Part shown: piece after piece, positions 33,654 through 42,092 of the stretch
Layout of the letters: every line of letters starts with the position of its first letter
Numbering within the stretch: position 1 is the stretch's first letter
Assembly: GCA_964511405.1 (NCBI GenBank)
Contig: CAZEFK010000012.1
Location: 1-51,419 of the forward strand
Direction of reading: 5' to 3'
Origin: CAZEFK01 sp964511405
GTDB lineage: Bacteria > Pseudomonadota > Alphaproteobacteria > Elsterales > Elsteraceae
Length of the DNA: 51,419 nucleotides
The notes under the pieces: generated by a model
The model's database searches: none
What the model was told of the DNA's origin: nothing
What the model saw: only the letters and a program-made list of their open reading frames with translations
Made by a program: the position numbers and the translations under genes

Positions 33654-34556
33654 ATGATCACCCTGAAGCAGGCCGAGGCCTTCTACTGGATCGCCAAGCT
33701 GGGCAGCGTCGTCGACGCGGCCGAGCGGCTGCACCTCGCCCAGTCGACGCTGTCCAAGCGCGTCCTCGAGCTCGAAGGGCAGCTCGGCGCGGCGTTGTTC
33801 GACCGCAGCAACCGGGCGGTCAGTCTGACGCGGGTGGGCGAGAGCCTGGTCCCGGTGGCGGCGGAGCTGCTGCAGGTGGAGCGCCGGTTCCGCGAGACCG
33901 CGACCGAGGCGCACGCAGTAAGCGGCCCGTTCCGGTTCGGCGTGACCGAACTCGTCGCCCTGACCTGGCTGCCGCGGTTGATCGTGGCGATGAAGGAGCA
34001 GTATCCGGACCTGGTGCCGGAGCCCGAGGTCGACGCCAGCGTATCGCTGTTCCGCAAGCTCGCCGATCGCCGGCTCGACCTGGTGATCGGCCTCGATCCG
34101 CCGGCCGACCCCGATTTCGTCCGGCTGCCCCTGGACAGTGTCCAGCTGCAGTGGATGTGCGCAGCCGGCGCCGGGCCCGAGGCCGACCGGGTGCCGCTGG
34201 CCGAGATCGCGCGCTATCCGGTCCTGACCCAAGGCGAGGGCTCGGGGCTGCAGAAACTGGTGATCGACTGGCTGGCGACCAGCGGCATCGCCTTCAACCG
34301 CGTCGTCAAGTGCAACAGCCTGAGCGTGCTGTCGGCGCTGGCCGCGGCCGGCCTGGGGATCACCTTCCTGACCGAGCAGTATTTCCTGCCCGAGATCCGC
34401 AGCGGCCGGCTGCGGGTCATCCGCACCACCCCGGCAATCCCGCCGATTCAGTATTTCGCGGTGATCCGGGCCGACGCCCTGGACCCTTTGGCCGAGCGGC
34501 TGTCCCGGGTCGCGAAGGCCTGCTGCGACTTCTCGCTCCGGGCGAACCCCGGCTGA
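33654..34556 (+). CDS. LysR-family transcriptional regulator
   Basis: A 300-residue regulator. The N-terminal HTH (about 3-62) reads LKQAEAFYWIAKLGSVVDAAERLHLAQSTLSKRVLELEGQLGAALFDR. The C-terminal effector domain follows (PFRFGVTELVALTWLPRLI ...). Divergent from the aldolase/aminotransferase/transporter operon, which it probably activates in response to the substrate or a keto acid. An MFS transporter gene follows in the same direction. Confidence 0.9.
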   Translation: MITLKQAEAFYWIAKLGSVVDAAERLHLAQSTLSKRVLELEGQLGAALFDRSNRAVSLTRVGESLVPVAAELLQVERRFRETATEAHAVSGPFRFGVTELVALTWLPRLIVAMKEQYPDLVPEPEVDASVSLFRKLADRRLDLVIGLDPPADPDFVRLPLDSVQLQWMCAAGAGPEADRVPLAEIARYPVLTQGEGSGLQKLVIDWLATSGIAFNRVVKCNSLSVLSALAAAGLGITFLTEQYFLPEIRSGRLRVIRTTPAIPPIQYFAVIRADALDPLAERLSRVAKACCDFSLRANPG

Positions 34557-34615
34557 ACCAGGCGCGCGGCCCTGCCCCTTGGCAGTCCATGCCGTCTCCG
34601 GTGCATACTGGCGCG

Positions 34616-35812
34616 ATGATCCCGGCACCGCCGACCGACCACCCCCAGGCCTTTCGCAATGCCGGCGTCTGGTACGCGTACCTGATGCTTGGGTTTTTCA
34701 CGTACGTACTCAACATCCAGGGCAATATCCTGCCGTTTCTCAAGTCGGAGCTCGGGCTCAGCTATCGGGTCGTGAGCCTGCATTCGAGTGCCCTGGCCGC
34801 GGGCTTGCTGGTGGTGGGGCTGGTGGGCGAGCGGGTGCTGGGCCGGCTGGGCCGCCGTCGCACCTTCCGGCTGGGTGGCGCCGGCGTGCTGCTGGGCACC
34901 CTGACCATTTGCGCGGCGCCCACGGCCTGGGTCTCGCTGGCCGGCTTCACGGCGATCGGCCTGGTCGGCGGCCTGGTCCCCGTGGTCGTGGTCGCGGTGA
35001 TCGCGGACATCCCGGCCGTGCGGCGCGATGTGGCCTTTGCCGAGGCCAATGCCACGGCCTATGCCTTCGCGGTGATGGCGCCGCTGCTGATGGGCGCCAG
35101 CATGGCGCTGGCCCTCGACTGGCGGACCCCGCAACTGCTGGGGAGTGCTGCGGGGATCGTCGTGGTCGTCGCCGGTCGCCGGGCCCACCTGGTCGATTCG
35201 CCGCCGAGGGTAGGCGCAGCACAGCCCCTGCCGGCTGCCTACTGGGCGTTCTGGCTGCTGCTGGCGCTGGGTGTCGCGATCGAATTCTGCGTCCTGATCT
35301 GGGCTCCGGAGTACCTGGAGCGGGTGGTCGGACTGAGCAAAGCCGGCGCGGCGACGGCGGCGGCGGCATTCTTCGGGGCGATGCTCGCCGGGCGGATGGC
35401 CACCAGCGGTCTTGTCCGCCTGCTCGCCCCCGCGATCCTGTATCCCGCGGCGCTGGTCGTCAGCTTCGTCGGCTTCGCGATGTACTGGGCGCTCCCAGGG
35501 CCGGCGGCCGCCGTCGCGGGCCTGGCCGTCCTCGGGCTCGGCATCGCCCAGCTCTATCCGCTGACCGCGGGTTTCGCGGTGCGCGCCGCCGGGGCGGCCC
35601 GCGAGCGGGCGAGCGCCCGGCTGATGGTCGCCGTCGGCCTGGCCGTGCTCTCGATGCCGGCGCTGATGGGCGCGCTTGCCGACGAAGTCGGACTGCGGCA
35701 GGCCCACCTGGCGCTGCCTGGCCTGATCGGCGCGGCTGGGGTCTGCTTTGCGGTGGCGATGATCATCCAGTCCCAGCGGGACAAGCGACCGGCGCACCGA
35801 TCGGCGGCGTGA
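34616..35812 (+). CDS. MFS transporter
   Basis: A 398-residue membrane protein with about 12 segments in two halves: YAYLMLGFFTYVLNIQGNILPFL near the start, then GFTAIGLVGGLVPVVVVAVIADI; the second half opens with AAYWAFWLLLALGVAIEFCVLIWAPEYL. The cytoplasmic loop GERVLGRLGRRRTFRLGG is the MFS signature-like loop 2-3. Substrate unknown. An ATG at 34589 is an alternative start. It may be co-transcribed with the LysR gene (59-base gap). Confidence 0.82.
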   Translation: MIPAPPTDHPQAFRNAGVWYAYLMLGFFTYVLNIQGNILPFLKSELGLSYRVVSLHSSALAAGLLVVGLVGERVLGRLGRRRTFRLGGAGVLLGTLTICAAPTAWVSLAGFTAIGLVGGLVPVVVVAVIADIPAVRRDVAFAEANATAYAFAVMAPLLMGASMALALDWRTPQLLGSAAGIVVVVAGRRAHLVDSPPRVGAAQPLPAAYWAFWLLLALGVAIEFCVLIWAPEYLERVVGLSKAGAATAAAAFFGAMLAGRMATSGLVRLLAPAILYPAALVVSFVGFAMYWALPGPAAAVAGLAVLGLGIAQLYPLTAGFAVRAAGAARERASARLMVAVGLAVLSMPALMGALADEVGLRQAHLALPGLIGAAGVCFAVAMIIQSQRDKRPAHRSAA

Positions 35813-35965
35813 CGATCGCGCAACGTCTATATCATTCTACAATATTTCAGTTCTTTATCGTATCGAACATCAAACAAATGTGCCGGATCGACTGTCGTAT
35901 TCCGACCCGCTACTCCGCCCGATTATAGATGCGGGGACATCGGGTTGTTGAGGGCGATCGGCGAC

Positions 35966-36148
35966 ATGGCAAACTACATCATCGAATTTTGCTGGGAAGA
36001 CGACTTGATCACCGATCGGGCACGGATCATCGGCGCCGCGCAGTCGGAGGAACAGGCCGTCGCCAAATTCCGGCAGGAACTGCAGGCGAGCCCGCAGGAG
36101 CGGCACCGGCGGCCAATGGTCACCGCGGTCCGGCGGAGCATGGCATGA
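35966..36148 (+). CDS. Small hypothetical protein
   Basis: A 60-residue ORF beginning MANYIIEFCWEDDLITDRARI, with a plausible beta-strand start and an Arg/Ala/Gln-rich helical second half. It is in an AT-richer stretch between the MFS and EAL genes. GAGGG lies about 10 bases upstream of the ATG. No family recognised; coding status is uncertain. Confidence 0.4.
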   Translation: MANYIIEFCWEDDLITDRARIIGAAQSEEQAVAKFRQELQASPQERHRRPMVTAVRRSMA

Positions 36149-36275
36149 TACGAACGGCGTAGGGCGACGAGCATCCCGGCCATTTATGCTAAGGCGAAAG
36201 ATTTCGTACTCAAAAGAAAAGCATGGCGAGTTTTAATCGTTATTTTCGGAAAGCCGTTTTATTGCGGAGACCCCA

Positions 36276-37883
36276 GTGGATAGAAGCGATGCCCTCCGGC
36301 CAAACGCAGCCACGGCTGCGGTGGCGCCGTCCGAGCTTGCCGCCCTGGCCTTCTGTGCCGCGGACCTGTTCCTGATCCTCGATTCCCAGTCGACGATCGC
36401 GCTGGCGCTCGGCGATGCCACCGCCGTTTTCGGCTGCGCAACGCCGGCGTTGGCCGGCAAGACGCTGACCGACTGCCTGGCCGGGGCCGACCGGACCAGG
36501 CTCGCGGACCTGCTCCTCGATATCCATGGCGGCACCCCGGTGCGCGACCGTCTGATCGAGGTCGGTTCGGCGCCGTCCCAGCTCCGACTTCGGCTGTCCG
36601 GTCAGCCGCATCCGTCCCGCCCGGGCCATGCCTGCCTGTCCGTGCGCCGGGACGCCGCCGAGGTCGCGGGTTCCAGTCTCGGCAATCGGGAAGAGCTGAT
36701 CGTGGCGGCCATCCGGCGGGCCCGGGCCCACGGGCGGGACGGCGCGCTTCACCTCAGCTTGATCGAGGTGCACCCGTGCGCATCCGCGGCTTGGCCGCTC
36801 CTGGAAGCCCGCATCGCCACGCTTCTGGCCCAGCGCGCCGACGATGGTGCGGCGGCGCGCCTGGGCGAGACCCGGTTCGGACTGGTGCATCGGCCGGCAC
36901 CGGACATCGGGAGCCTGGCCGACGAGATCCAAACGCTGGGCGCCTGTGCCGTGAGCGCAACCGCGCTTGCCCTCGACGGGGACGACATTCCGCCGGACGA
37001 TGCGGCGCGGGCGCTCCGCCTGGCCATCGACCGCTTCGCGCGGGGCGGCGTCGCCCGTATGCCGCACGGCAGCCTGCAGGACTGCGTCGCCGCGTTGATC
37101 GGCGAGGCCACCTGCCGGCAGGGAATCGGCCGCCATCTGGAGTTCCTTGAGCGCCAGGGCTTCGGCCTGGTGTTCCAGCCGATCGTCGACCTGCGCACGA
37201 CGATGCTCCATCACCAGGAGGCGCTGTGCCGCTTCGGCAAGGGCGGCTCGCCCGCGCGCACGCTGGCGATGACCGAGCGGGTCGGCCTGGTCGCGGATCT
37301 CGACCTCGCCGTCACGGCCCGGGTGATCGCGCTGCTGCGGGACCGGCCCGACATTGCGCCTGTCTCGGTCAATCTCAGCGCCCGCTCGCTGGGCAGCGAC
37401 ATCTTCGTCGCCCAGCTGACAGCGCTGCTCGACAGTCAGACCGCCGCAGACCGCGCGCGCCTGATGTTCGAGCTCACCGAAACCCATCGCGTCACCGACC
37501 TCGATCGGATCGGCCGGGTGCTGGCGCTGCTGCGCCGCGGCGGCCACCGGGTGGCGATCGATGATTTCGGCGCCGGCGCTGCCGCCATCCATTGCCTGCG
37601 TCGGCTGCCCGCCGACGCCGTCAAGATCGACGGCACCTATACGGCGGGACTGGCGCACAGTCGCCGCGACGCCGCCTTCGTCCGCGCCATCGTCGGCCTG
37701 TGCGAGGAGCTGCGGGTCCTGACCGTGGCCGAGATGGTCGAGACCGTGGAGCAGGCCGCCCAGCTCCGCGCCGCCGGGGTGACGCTGGCGCAGGGGTTCC
37801 TGTTCGGCCGCCCCGTCGACGAGCTGCGCCGGCCGGCTCAGGTACGGCTGGTCGAAACCACGCCGGTTCGACCCAACGCCTGA
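36276..37883 (+). CDS. PAS / degenerate GGDEF / EAL cyclic-di-GMP phosphodiesterase
   Basis: A 535-residue cytoplasmic protein. PAS-like sensor at about 25-125; a middle region where the GGDEF motif is replaced by ARLGETRFGLV (194-204), so no cyclase activity is expected; and an EAL domain from about 283 with intact key motifs: EAL 315-317, VNLS 365-368, ELTE 399-402, DDFG 429-432, Lys450, AEMVE 485-489, and QGFLFGRP 506-513. It should hydrolyse cyclic di-GMP. Start is a GTG at 36276 with GCGGAGA upstream. A 23-base tandem repeat begins at its stop codon. Confidence 0.87.
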   Translation: MDRSDALRPNAATAAVAPSELAALAFCAADLFLILDSQSTIALALGDATAVFGCATPALAGKTLTDCLAGADRTRLADLLLDIHGGTPVRDRLIEVGSAPSQLRLRLSGQPHPSRPGHACLSVRRDAAEVAGSSLGNREELIVAAIRRARAHGRDGALHLSLIEVHPCASAAWPLLEARIATLLAQRADDGAAARLGETRFGLVHRPAPDIGSLADEIQTLGACAVSATALALDGDDIPPDDAARALRLAIDRFARGGVARMPHGSLQDCVAALIGEATCRQGIGRHLEFLERQGFGLVFQPIVDLRTTMLHHQEALCRFGKGGSPARTLAMTERVGLVADLDLAVTARVIALLRDRPDIAPVSVNLSARSLGSDIFVAQLTALLDSQTAADRARLMFELTETHRVTDLDRIGRVLALLRRGGHRVAIDDFGAGAAAIHCLRRLPADAVKIDGTYTAGLAHSRRDAAFVRAIVGLCEELRVLTVAEMVETVEQAAQLRAAGVTLAQGFLFGRPVDELRRPAQVRLVETTPVRPNA

Positions 37884-37939
37884 CCCAGGCGGCGCGCCAG
37901 CGCCGACCCAGGCGGCGCGCCAGCGCCGACCCAGGCGGC
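37882..37939 (+). repeat. 23-base tandem direct repeat, 2.5 copies
   Basis: Unit starting GACCCAGGCGGCGCGCCAGC repeats exactly at 37882-37904 and 37905-37927, with a 12-base third partial copy to 37939. It begins within the stop codon of the EAL gene. Each unit holds the palindrome GGCGCGCC and could form hairpins in the RNA. Confidence 0.85.
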
Positions 37940-37972
37940 CCAACCGCGCTGAGGGGGCGGCCGACGTCGTCC

Positions 37973-38008
37973 TTGCCGAACATCCATATATCCAGTATTC
38001 TCGATATA
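37973..38008 (+). promoter_or_regulatory. Promoter of the ars operon
   Basis: A -35-like TTGCCG (37973-37978), a 17-base spacer and a -10-like TATTCT (37996-38001) place the expected transcription start about 6-7 bases further on, at or next to the A of the arsR ATG (38008). There is no ribosome binding site before the ATG, consistent with a leaderless mRNA. Confidence 0.55.
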
Positions 38009-38014
38009 TGGATG
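37981..38014. promoter_or_regulatory. ArsR operator
   Basis: A perfect 12-base inverted repeat, CATCCATATATC (37981-37992) and GATATATGGATG (38003-38014), with a 10-base spacer holding the -10 box. It spans the promoter and runs into the first codons of arsR. This would allow tight autorepression. Confidence 0.8.
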
Positions 38015-38361
38015 AAACAGGTGCGATCGACGCCCTGGCCGCGCTGGCCCAGGCGACGCGGCTGGCGACGGTCCGGCTGCTGGTCGGCCACGAGCCGGAC
38101 GGGCTGCCGGCCGGCGCGATCGCCCGCGCGCTGGGCGTTCCCCAGAACACCATGTCGGCGCACCTGGCGATCCTGGCCCGCGCCGGCCTGGTCGTCTCGG
38201 AGCGCCGAAGCCGCTTGATCGTCTACCGCGCGGCCGTCGGCCAGCTGCAGGCGCTCACCCTGTTCCTGCTGATGGATTGCTGCGGCGGCCGGCCCGAGCT
38301 GTGCGCGCCGCCGGCCGCCGACCTCAGCCCCTGCCGCCCCTCCGAGGCACCAACGCCATGA
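38008..38361 (+). CDS. arsR: ArsR-family metalloid-responsive repressor
   Basis: A 117-residue winged-helix repressor. The N-terminal helix ALAALAQATRLATVRLL is followed by the recognition region GAIARALGVPQNTMSAHLAILARAGLV (about 36-62). Cysteines near the C-terminus (Cys91, Cys92 in MDCCGG and Cys99) are candidate arsenite ligands, placed after the wing rather than in the classic helix site. Its ATG lies inside its own operator. Its stop overlaps the arsC start (ATGA). It should release the promoter when As(III) binds. Confidence 0.88.
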   Translation: MDETGAIDALAALAQATRLATVRLLVGHEPDGLPAGAIARALGVPQNTMSAHLAILARAGLVVSERRSRLIVYRAAVGQLQALTLFLLMDCCGGRPELCAPPAADLSPCRPSEAPTP

Positions 38362-38885
38362 CCGAGCGCATCTTCAACGTGCTGTTCCTGTGCACCGGCA
38401 ATTCCGCCCGCTCGATCCTGGCCGAGAGCATCCTGGCCCGGGACGGCGCCGGCCGCTTCCGCGCCTTCTCGGCCGGCAGCCATCCCAAGGGCGCGGTCAA
38501 CCCGTTCGCCCTGCAGGTGCTGCTGAGCCACGGCTACCCGACCGACGGGTTGCGCTCGAAGGCCTGGGATGAGTTCGCGGCAGCCGGCGCGCCGGCCATG
38601 GACTTCGTGTTCACCGTCTGCGACGACGCGGCCGGCGAGATGTGCCCGGTCTGGCCGGGCCAGCCGATGACGGCGCATTGGGGCATCGCCGACCCGGCCG
38701 CCGTCGAGGGCGCCGCCACCGCCAAGGAAGCGGCCTTCGTCACGGCGTTCGGCCATTTGAAGACCCGGATCTCGGCCTTTACGGCGCTGCCGGTCGCCAA
38801 GCTCGAACCGGCGGTGCTCGGCGCCCGGCTGGCCGGCATCGGCCAGATGTCGGGCGCGTCCCCCGGTCCCGCGCAGGCCGGCTGA
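38358..38885 (+). CDS. arsC: Arsenate reductase (low-molecular-weight phosphatase type)
   Basis: A 175-residue thioredoxin- or glutathione/glutaredoxin-coupled arsenate reductase of the LMW-PTP fold. The catalytic P-loop CTGNSAR (Cys12 to Arg18, CX5R) follows the first strand VLFLC, and a typical FVFTVCDDAAGEMCPVWPG block holds the other two redox cysteines. It converts arsenate to arsenite for export. Coupled to arsR by ATGA and to the aquaporin gene by TGATG. Confidence 0.92.
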   Translation: MTERIFNVLFLCTGNSARSILAESILARDGAGRFRAFSAGSHPKGAVNPFALQVLLSHGYPTDGLRSKAWDEFAAAGAPAMDFVFTVCDDAAGEMCPVWPGQPMTAHWGIADPAAVEGAATAKEAAFVTAFGHLKTRISAFTALPVAKLEPAVLGARLAGIGQMSGASPGPAQAG

Positions 38886-39610
38886 TGGCCTTCGCACTGC
38901 CCCGGCGCCTCGCGGCGGAAGCGCTCGGGACCGGGCTGCTGGTCGCGACGGTGGTCGGCTCCGGCATCATGGCCACGTCGCTGACCTCGGACGGGGCGCT
39001 GCAGCTCCTCGGCAACACGCTGCCGACCGGGGCGGTCCTGGTCGTCCTGATCACCATCCTGGGGCCGATCTCGGGCGCGCACTTCAATCCCGCCGTGTCG
39101 CTGGTGCTGGCACTCCGGCGCGAGCTGCCGGGCCGCGAGGCCGCGGCCTACGGCCTGGCCCAGAGCCTGGGCGGCATCGCCGGCACCATCGCCGCCCACC
39201 TCATGTTCGCCCATCCCGTGCTCGAACTGTCGCTCCGGGTGCGGACCGGCGGCCCGCAGTGGTTCGCCGAATGGGTCGCGACCTTCGGCCTCGTCGCGAC
39301 GATCCTGGCCGGGCTGCGCTTCGCCCGCGCCGCGCTGCCGTGGCTGGTCGGCCTCTACATCACGGCGGCTTATTGGTTCACGGCCTCGACCTCGTTCGCC
39401 AATCCGGCCGTCGCCATCGCCCGGTCGCTGACCAACAGTTTCTCGGGGATCCGTCCCGGCGACCTGCCCGGGTTCGTCATCGCCGAGGTCACCGGCGCCC
39501 TGTCGGCGCTCGCGGTCATGGCCTGGCTGCTGCAGGACATGGCGCCCGAGCCGGAGTTCACGGGACACACATCGCCGCGCATGCGATCCGAGGAAACCGT
39601 CCGCAACTGA
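38885..39610 (+). CDS. Aquaporin-family channel, probable arsenite exit channel (AqpS-like)
   Basis: A 241-residue membrane channel of the MIP family. Two half-helix motifs are seen: HFNPAVS (NPA at 68-70) and FANPAVAIAR (NPA at 173-175, with Arg180 in the selectivity-filter position). In Sinorhizobium meliloti an aquaporin (AqpS) replaces ArsB in the ars operon and lets arsenite leave the cell passively after ArsC reduction. The same gene order here supports that role. No arsB, arsH or acr3 is present locally. Confidence 0.87.
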   Translation: MAFALPRRLAAEALGTGLLVATVVGSGIMATSLTSDGALQLLGNTLPTGAVLVVLITILGPISGAHFNPAVSLVLALRRELPGREAAAYGLAQSLGGIAGTIAAHLMFAHPVLELSLRVRTGGPQWFAEWVATFGLVATILAGLRFARAALPWLVGLYITAAYWFTASTSFANPAVAIARSLTNSFSGIRPGDLPGFVIAEVTGALSALAVMAWLLQDMAPEPEFTGHTSPRMRSEETVRN

Positions 39611-39649
39611 CGCAGCACCCCTGACGCCGAACGCGGTCCGCCCCGCCCG

Positions 39650-39666
39650 CACCCCAAACTGGGGTG
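39650..39666 (+). terminator. Hairpin after the ars operon
   Basis: CACCCCA (39650-39656) and TGGGGTG (39660-39666) form a 7-base stem with a 3-base loop, 40 bases beyond the aquaporin stop. It has no T-run; termination is plausible only. Confidence 0.4.
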
Positions 39667-39813
39667 TGACCGCGCGCCCGAACTATTTGCGCCAAAATCA
39701 CAAGACAATCTTGCTTGCGATTGGCAAGCGAAGTCGATAACCCTATGTATCACGTCGGCCCCCGCCGGTTCAGCGGGCCGGATCATCGTCTTTCACCTGA
39801 AAGGCCGATTGAT

Positions 39814-41505
39814 ATGAGCAAGATTCTGGGGCAATCGATCCGGACCAGGCTGATCTTCATTGCGGCCGTCTCGGCCCTGGCCCTGGTCGCCGTGATCGCC
39901 TGGTCGAGCATCGGCCTGTACAACCGGATGATCGACGACCGCATCGGCAAGCTGCGCGGCGTCGTCGAGGCGGCGGTCGGCGTGGCGCAGGGCCTCGACG
40001 CCGAGGTCGCCGCCGGCCACCTGACCCGGGCCCAGGCGATCGCCGGGCTGCGCGACGCCATCCACCGCATGCGCTATGACGGCCAGACCGGCTATCTGAC
40101 CGTGGTCCGCACGGACGGCGTCAGCATCGCCAATGCCGCCGCCCCGGCCCAGGAAGGGACCAGCCGCTGGGACAGCCGTGACCCCAACGGCGTGCCGATC
40201 GTCCAGGACATCGTGGCGGTCGCCCGCGACCACGGCACGGGCACAACCCGGTACATGTTCCCGAAGCCCGGCGGCACGGTGCCGCTGCCCAAGATCACCT
40301 ATGTCGCAGCCTTCAAGCCCTGGGACCTGGTCTTTTCGACCGGCGTCTATGTGGACGACATCGACCGCGACTTCCGCGCCGTTCTGCTCCGCCAGGGCTT
40401 GTTCGGCCTGGTGGCGATGGGCGCCGTGGCCGGCCTGTCGGCGGCGGCCATCCGCGCCATCGTCCGGCCGCTGGGGCGCCTGCGCCGGAACATGGCCGCG
40501 CTGGCCGGCGGCGACCTGGCGATCGCGGTCGCCGATACCGAGCGCGGGGACGAGATCGGCGCCATGGCGCGCGCGGTCCTGGTGTTCAAGGACGGCATGG
40601 GCGAGGCACGGCGGCTGGCCGACAGCGAGCGGGCATCGCTCGCCGCCGCCGCCGCCCGCGCCCAGCACCTGGCCGAGGTGAACGCCCGCTTCGCGATCGC
40701 CCTGCGCGACGTCGGGGCGGGCATCCTGGCGGCGTCGGGCCAAGTGGCGGCCAACGCCGACGCCCTCGCGGCCGACGCCGACCGCACCGCCGGCCGCGCC
40801 GGGGCGGTGACCCGGGCCGCAGGCCAGGCCTCGGCCAATGTCGACACCGTCGCCGCCGCGACCGAGCAGTTCCGGGCCTCGATCGCCGAGATCAACCAAC
40901 GGCTCGCGGCGGCGGCGCGGGCCTCCAGCGCCGCCGCCGGCGAGTCGCGCCGGGCCGGCGACACCGTCCGCGGCCTGGCGACGGCGGCCGACCAGATTGG
41001 CCAGGTGGTCGATCTGATCAACTCGATCGCCGCGCAGACCAACCTGCTGGCGCTCAACGCCACCATCGAGGCCGCCCGCGCCGGCGAGGCCGGCCGCGGC
41101 TTCGCCGTGGTGGCCGCCGAGGTCAAGGGACTGGCCAGCCAGACCGCAGCGGCCACCGGCGAGATCCAGGCCAGGATCGCCGGCATCCAGGACGAGACCG
41201 CCAAAGCGGTCCAGGCGATCGCGGACATCACCGGCACCGTCGCCGGGATCGAGGAGACGGTGGCCGGCGTCGCCGGCGCGGTCGAGGAGCAGGCGGCCGC
41301 CACCACCGAGATCAGCCGCAACATCCAGGAGGCCTCGGCCGGCACCCGCCAGGTCAGCGACCAGATCGGCGATGTGTCCCATGCCACCGTCACCACGCGC
41401 GCGGCGGTCGAGGCGCTGCAGGGCGCCTCGGACCAGCTGGCCGCCCAGGCCGACCTGATGCGCCTGCAAGTGGCGGATTTCCTCGCGGCGGTGGCCGCGG
41501 CTTGA
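39814..41505 (+). CDS. Methyl-accepting chemotaxis protein with single Cache sensor
   Basis: A 563-residue receptor. Membrane segment 1 spans 11-33; the periplasmic sCache domain covers about 40-185 with the typical strand DGQTGYLTVVRTDGVSIAN; membrane segment 2 spans 192-215, HAMP 216-268 and the signalling domain 300-560 with SIAAQTNLLALNATIEAARAGE. Cache receptors of this kind usually sense small organic acids. GTCGATAA at 39733-39740 is one base off the flagellar sigma-28 -10 form, but no -35 was found. No che genes adjoin. Confidence 0.9.
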   Translation: MSKILGQSIRTRLIFIAAVSALALVAVIAWSSIGLYNRMIDDRIGKLRGVVEAAVGVAQGLDAEVAAGHLTRAQAIAGLRDAIHRMRYDGQTGYLTVVRTDGVSIANAAAPAQEGTSRWDSRDPNGVPIVQDIVAVARDHGTGTTRYMFPKPGGTVPLPKITYVAAFKPWDLVFSTGVYVDDIDRDFRAVLLRQGLFGLVAMGAVAGLSAAAIRAIVRPLGRLRRNMAALAGGDLAIAVADTERGDEIGAMARAVLVFKDGMGEARRLADSERASLAAAAARAQHLAEVNARFAIALRDVGAGILAASGQVAANADALAADADRTAGRAGAVTRAAGQASANVDTVAAATEQFRASIAEINQRLAAAARASSAAAGESRRAGDTVRGLATAADQIGQVVDLINSIAAQTNLLALNATIEAARAGEAGRGFAVVAAEVKGLASQTAAATGEIQARIAGIQDETAKAVQAIADITGTVAGIEETVAGVAGAVEEQAAATTEISRNIQEASAGTRQVSDQIGDVSHATVTTRAAVEALQGASDQLAAQADLMRLQVADFLAAVAAA

Positions 41506-41571
41506 CCTTGCCATCGTAGCAACCTTCACGGTCGGCGCCGGTAACCACCCACAGACGAGGATCCGGCGTCC

Positions 41572-41988
41572 ATGACCATCATCTCCGCCCGCACCCTGGG
41601 CCTTGCAGTCGGCCTCGCCGCGGCCGCGCTCTTGGGACCGGCCGTGGCCTCGGCGCAAAGCGCGGGACACACCATGCCCGGCATGACCCATGGCACCATG
41701 CCCGGCATGGCCGGGCCGGACAGCGGCTCCGCGGCCGCCGACGGCTACCAGTCGGCCATGACGCGGATGCACACGGACATGATGGTCAAGCCGACGGGCA
41801 ATCCCGACGTGGATTTCGTCCGCGGGATGATCCCACACCACCAGGGCGCGATCGACATGGCCAAGGTCGAGCTGCAATACGGCACCGACCCCGAGGTCAA
41901 ACGGCTGGCCCAGGCCGTCGTCGACGCCCAGGAGAAGGAAATCGCCTGGATGCGCGACTGGCTGGCCAAGCATCCGCCCGCGAAGTGA
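41572..41988 (+). CDS. DUF305 family exported protein, His/Met-rich
   Basis: A 138-residue periplasmic protein. The signal peptide covers about 1-28 (LAVGLAAAALLGPAVASA). A Met/His-rich linker (HTMPGMTHGTMPGMAG) follows, then the DUF305 core with FVRGMIPHHQGAIDMAK (about 82-98). Members are linked to copper or metal binding in the periplasm (CopM-like). No copper genes adjoin except the distant SCO1 gene. A weak AGGATC lies ahead of the ATG. Confidence 0.85.
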   Translation: MTIISARTLGLAVGLAAAALLGPAVASAQSAGHTMPGMTHGTMPGMAGPDSGSAAADGYQSAMTRMHTDMMVKPTGNPDVDFVRGMIPHHQGAIDMAKVELQYGTDPEVKRLAQAVVDAQEKEIAWMRDWLAKHPPAK

Positions 41989-42092
41989 CCGCCCAGCGCC
42001 CGGATGGAAATGCCGCAGGCAGCCGCAACGGGTAGCCGGCGTACCAGCAAGGCGGCGACCTGCGCCGCCTTGGCCGAGGGAGTCACGGCGCC

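Noticed and set aside
32880..34628. Extension of the RraA-like gene to 34628
   Set aside because: The extension is antisense to the LysR gene; the conserved aldolase begins near 33548.
37882..37939. CRISPR-like array
   Set aside because: Only 2.5 directly abutting copies without spacers, and no cas genes.
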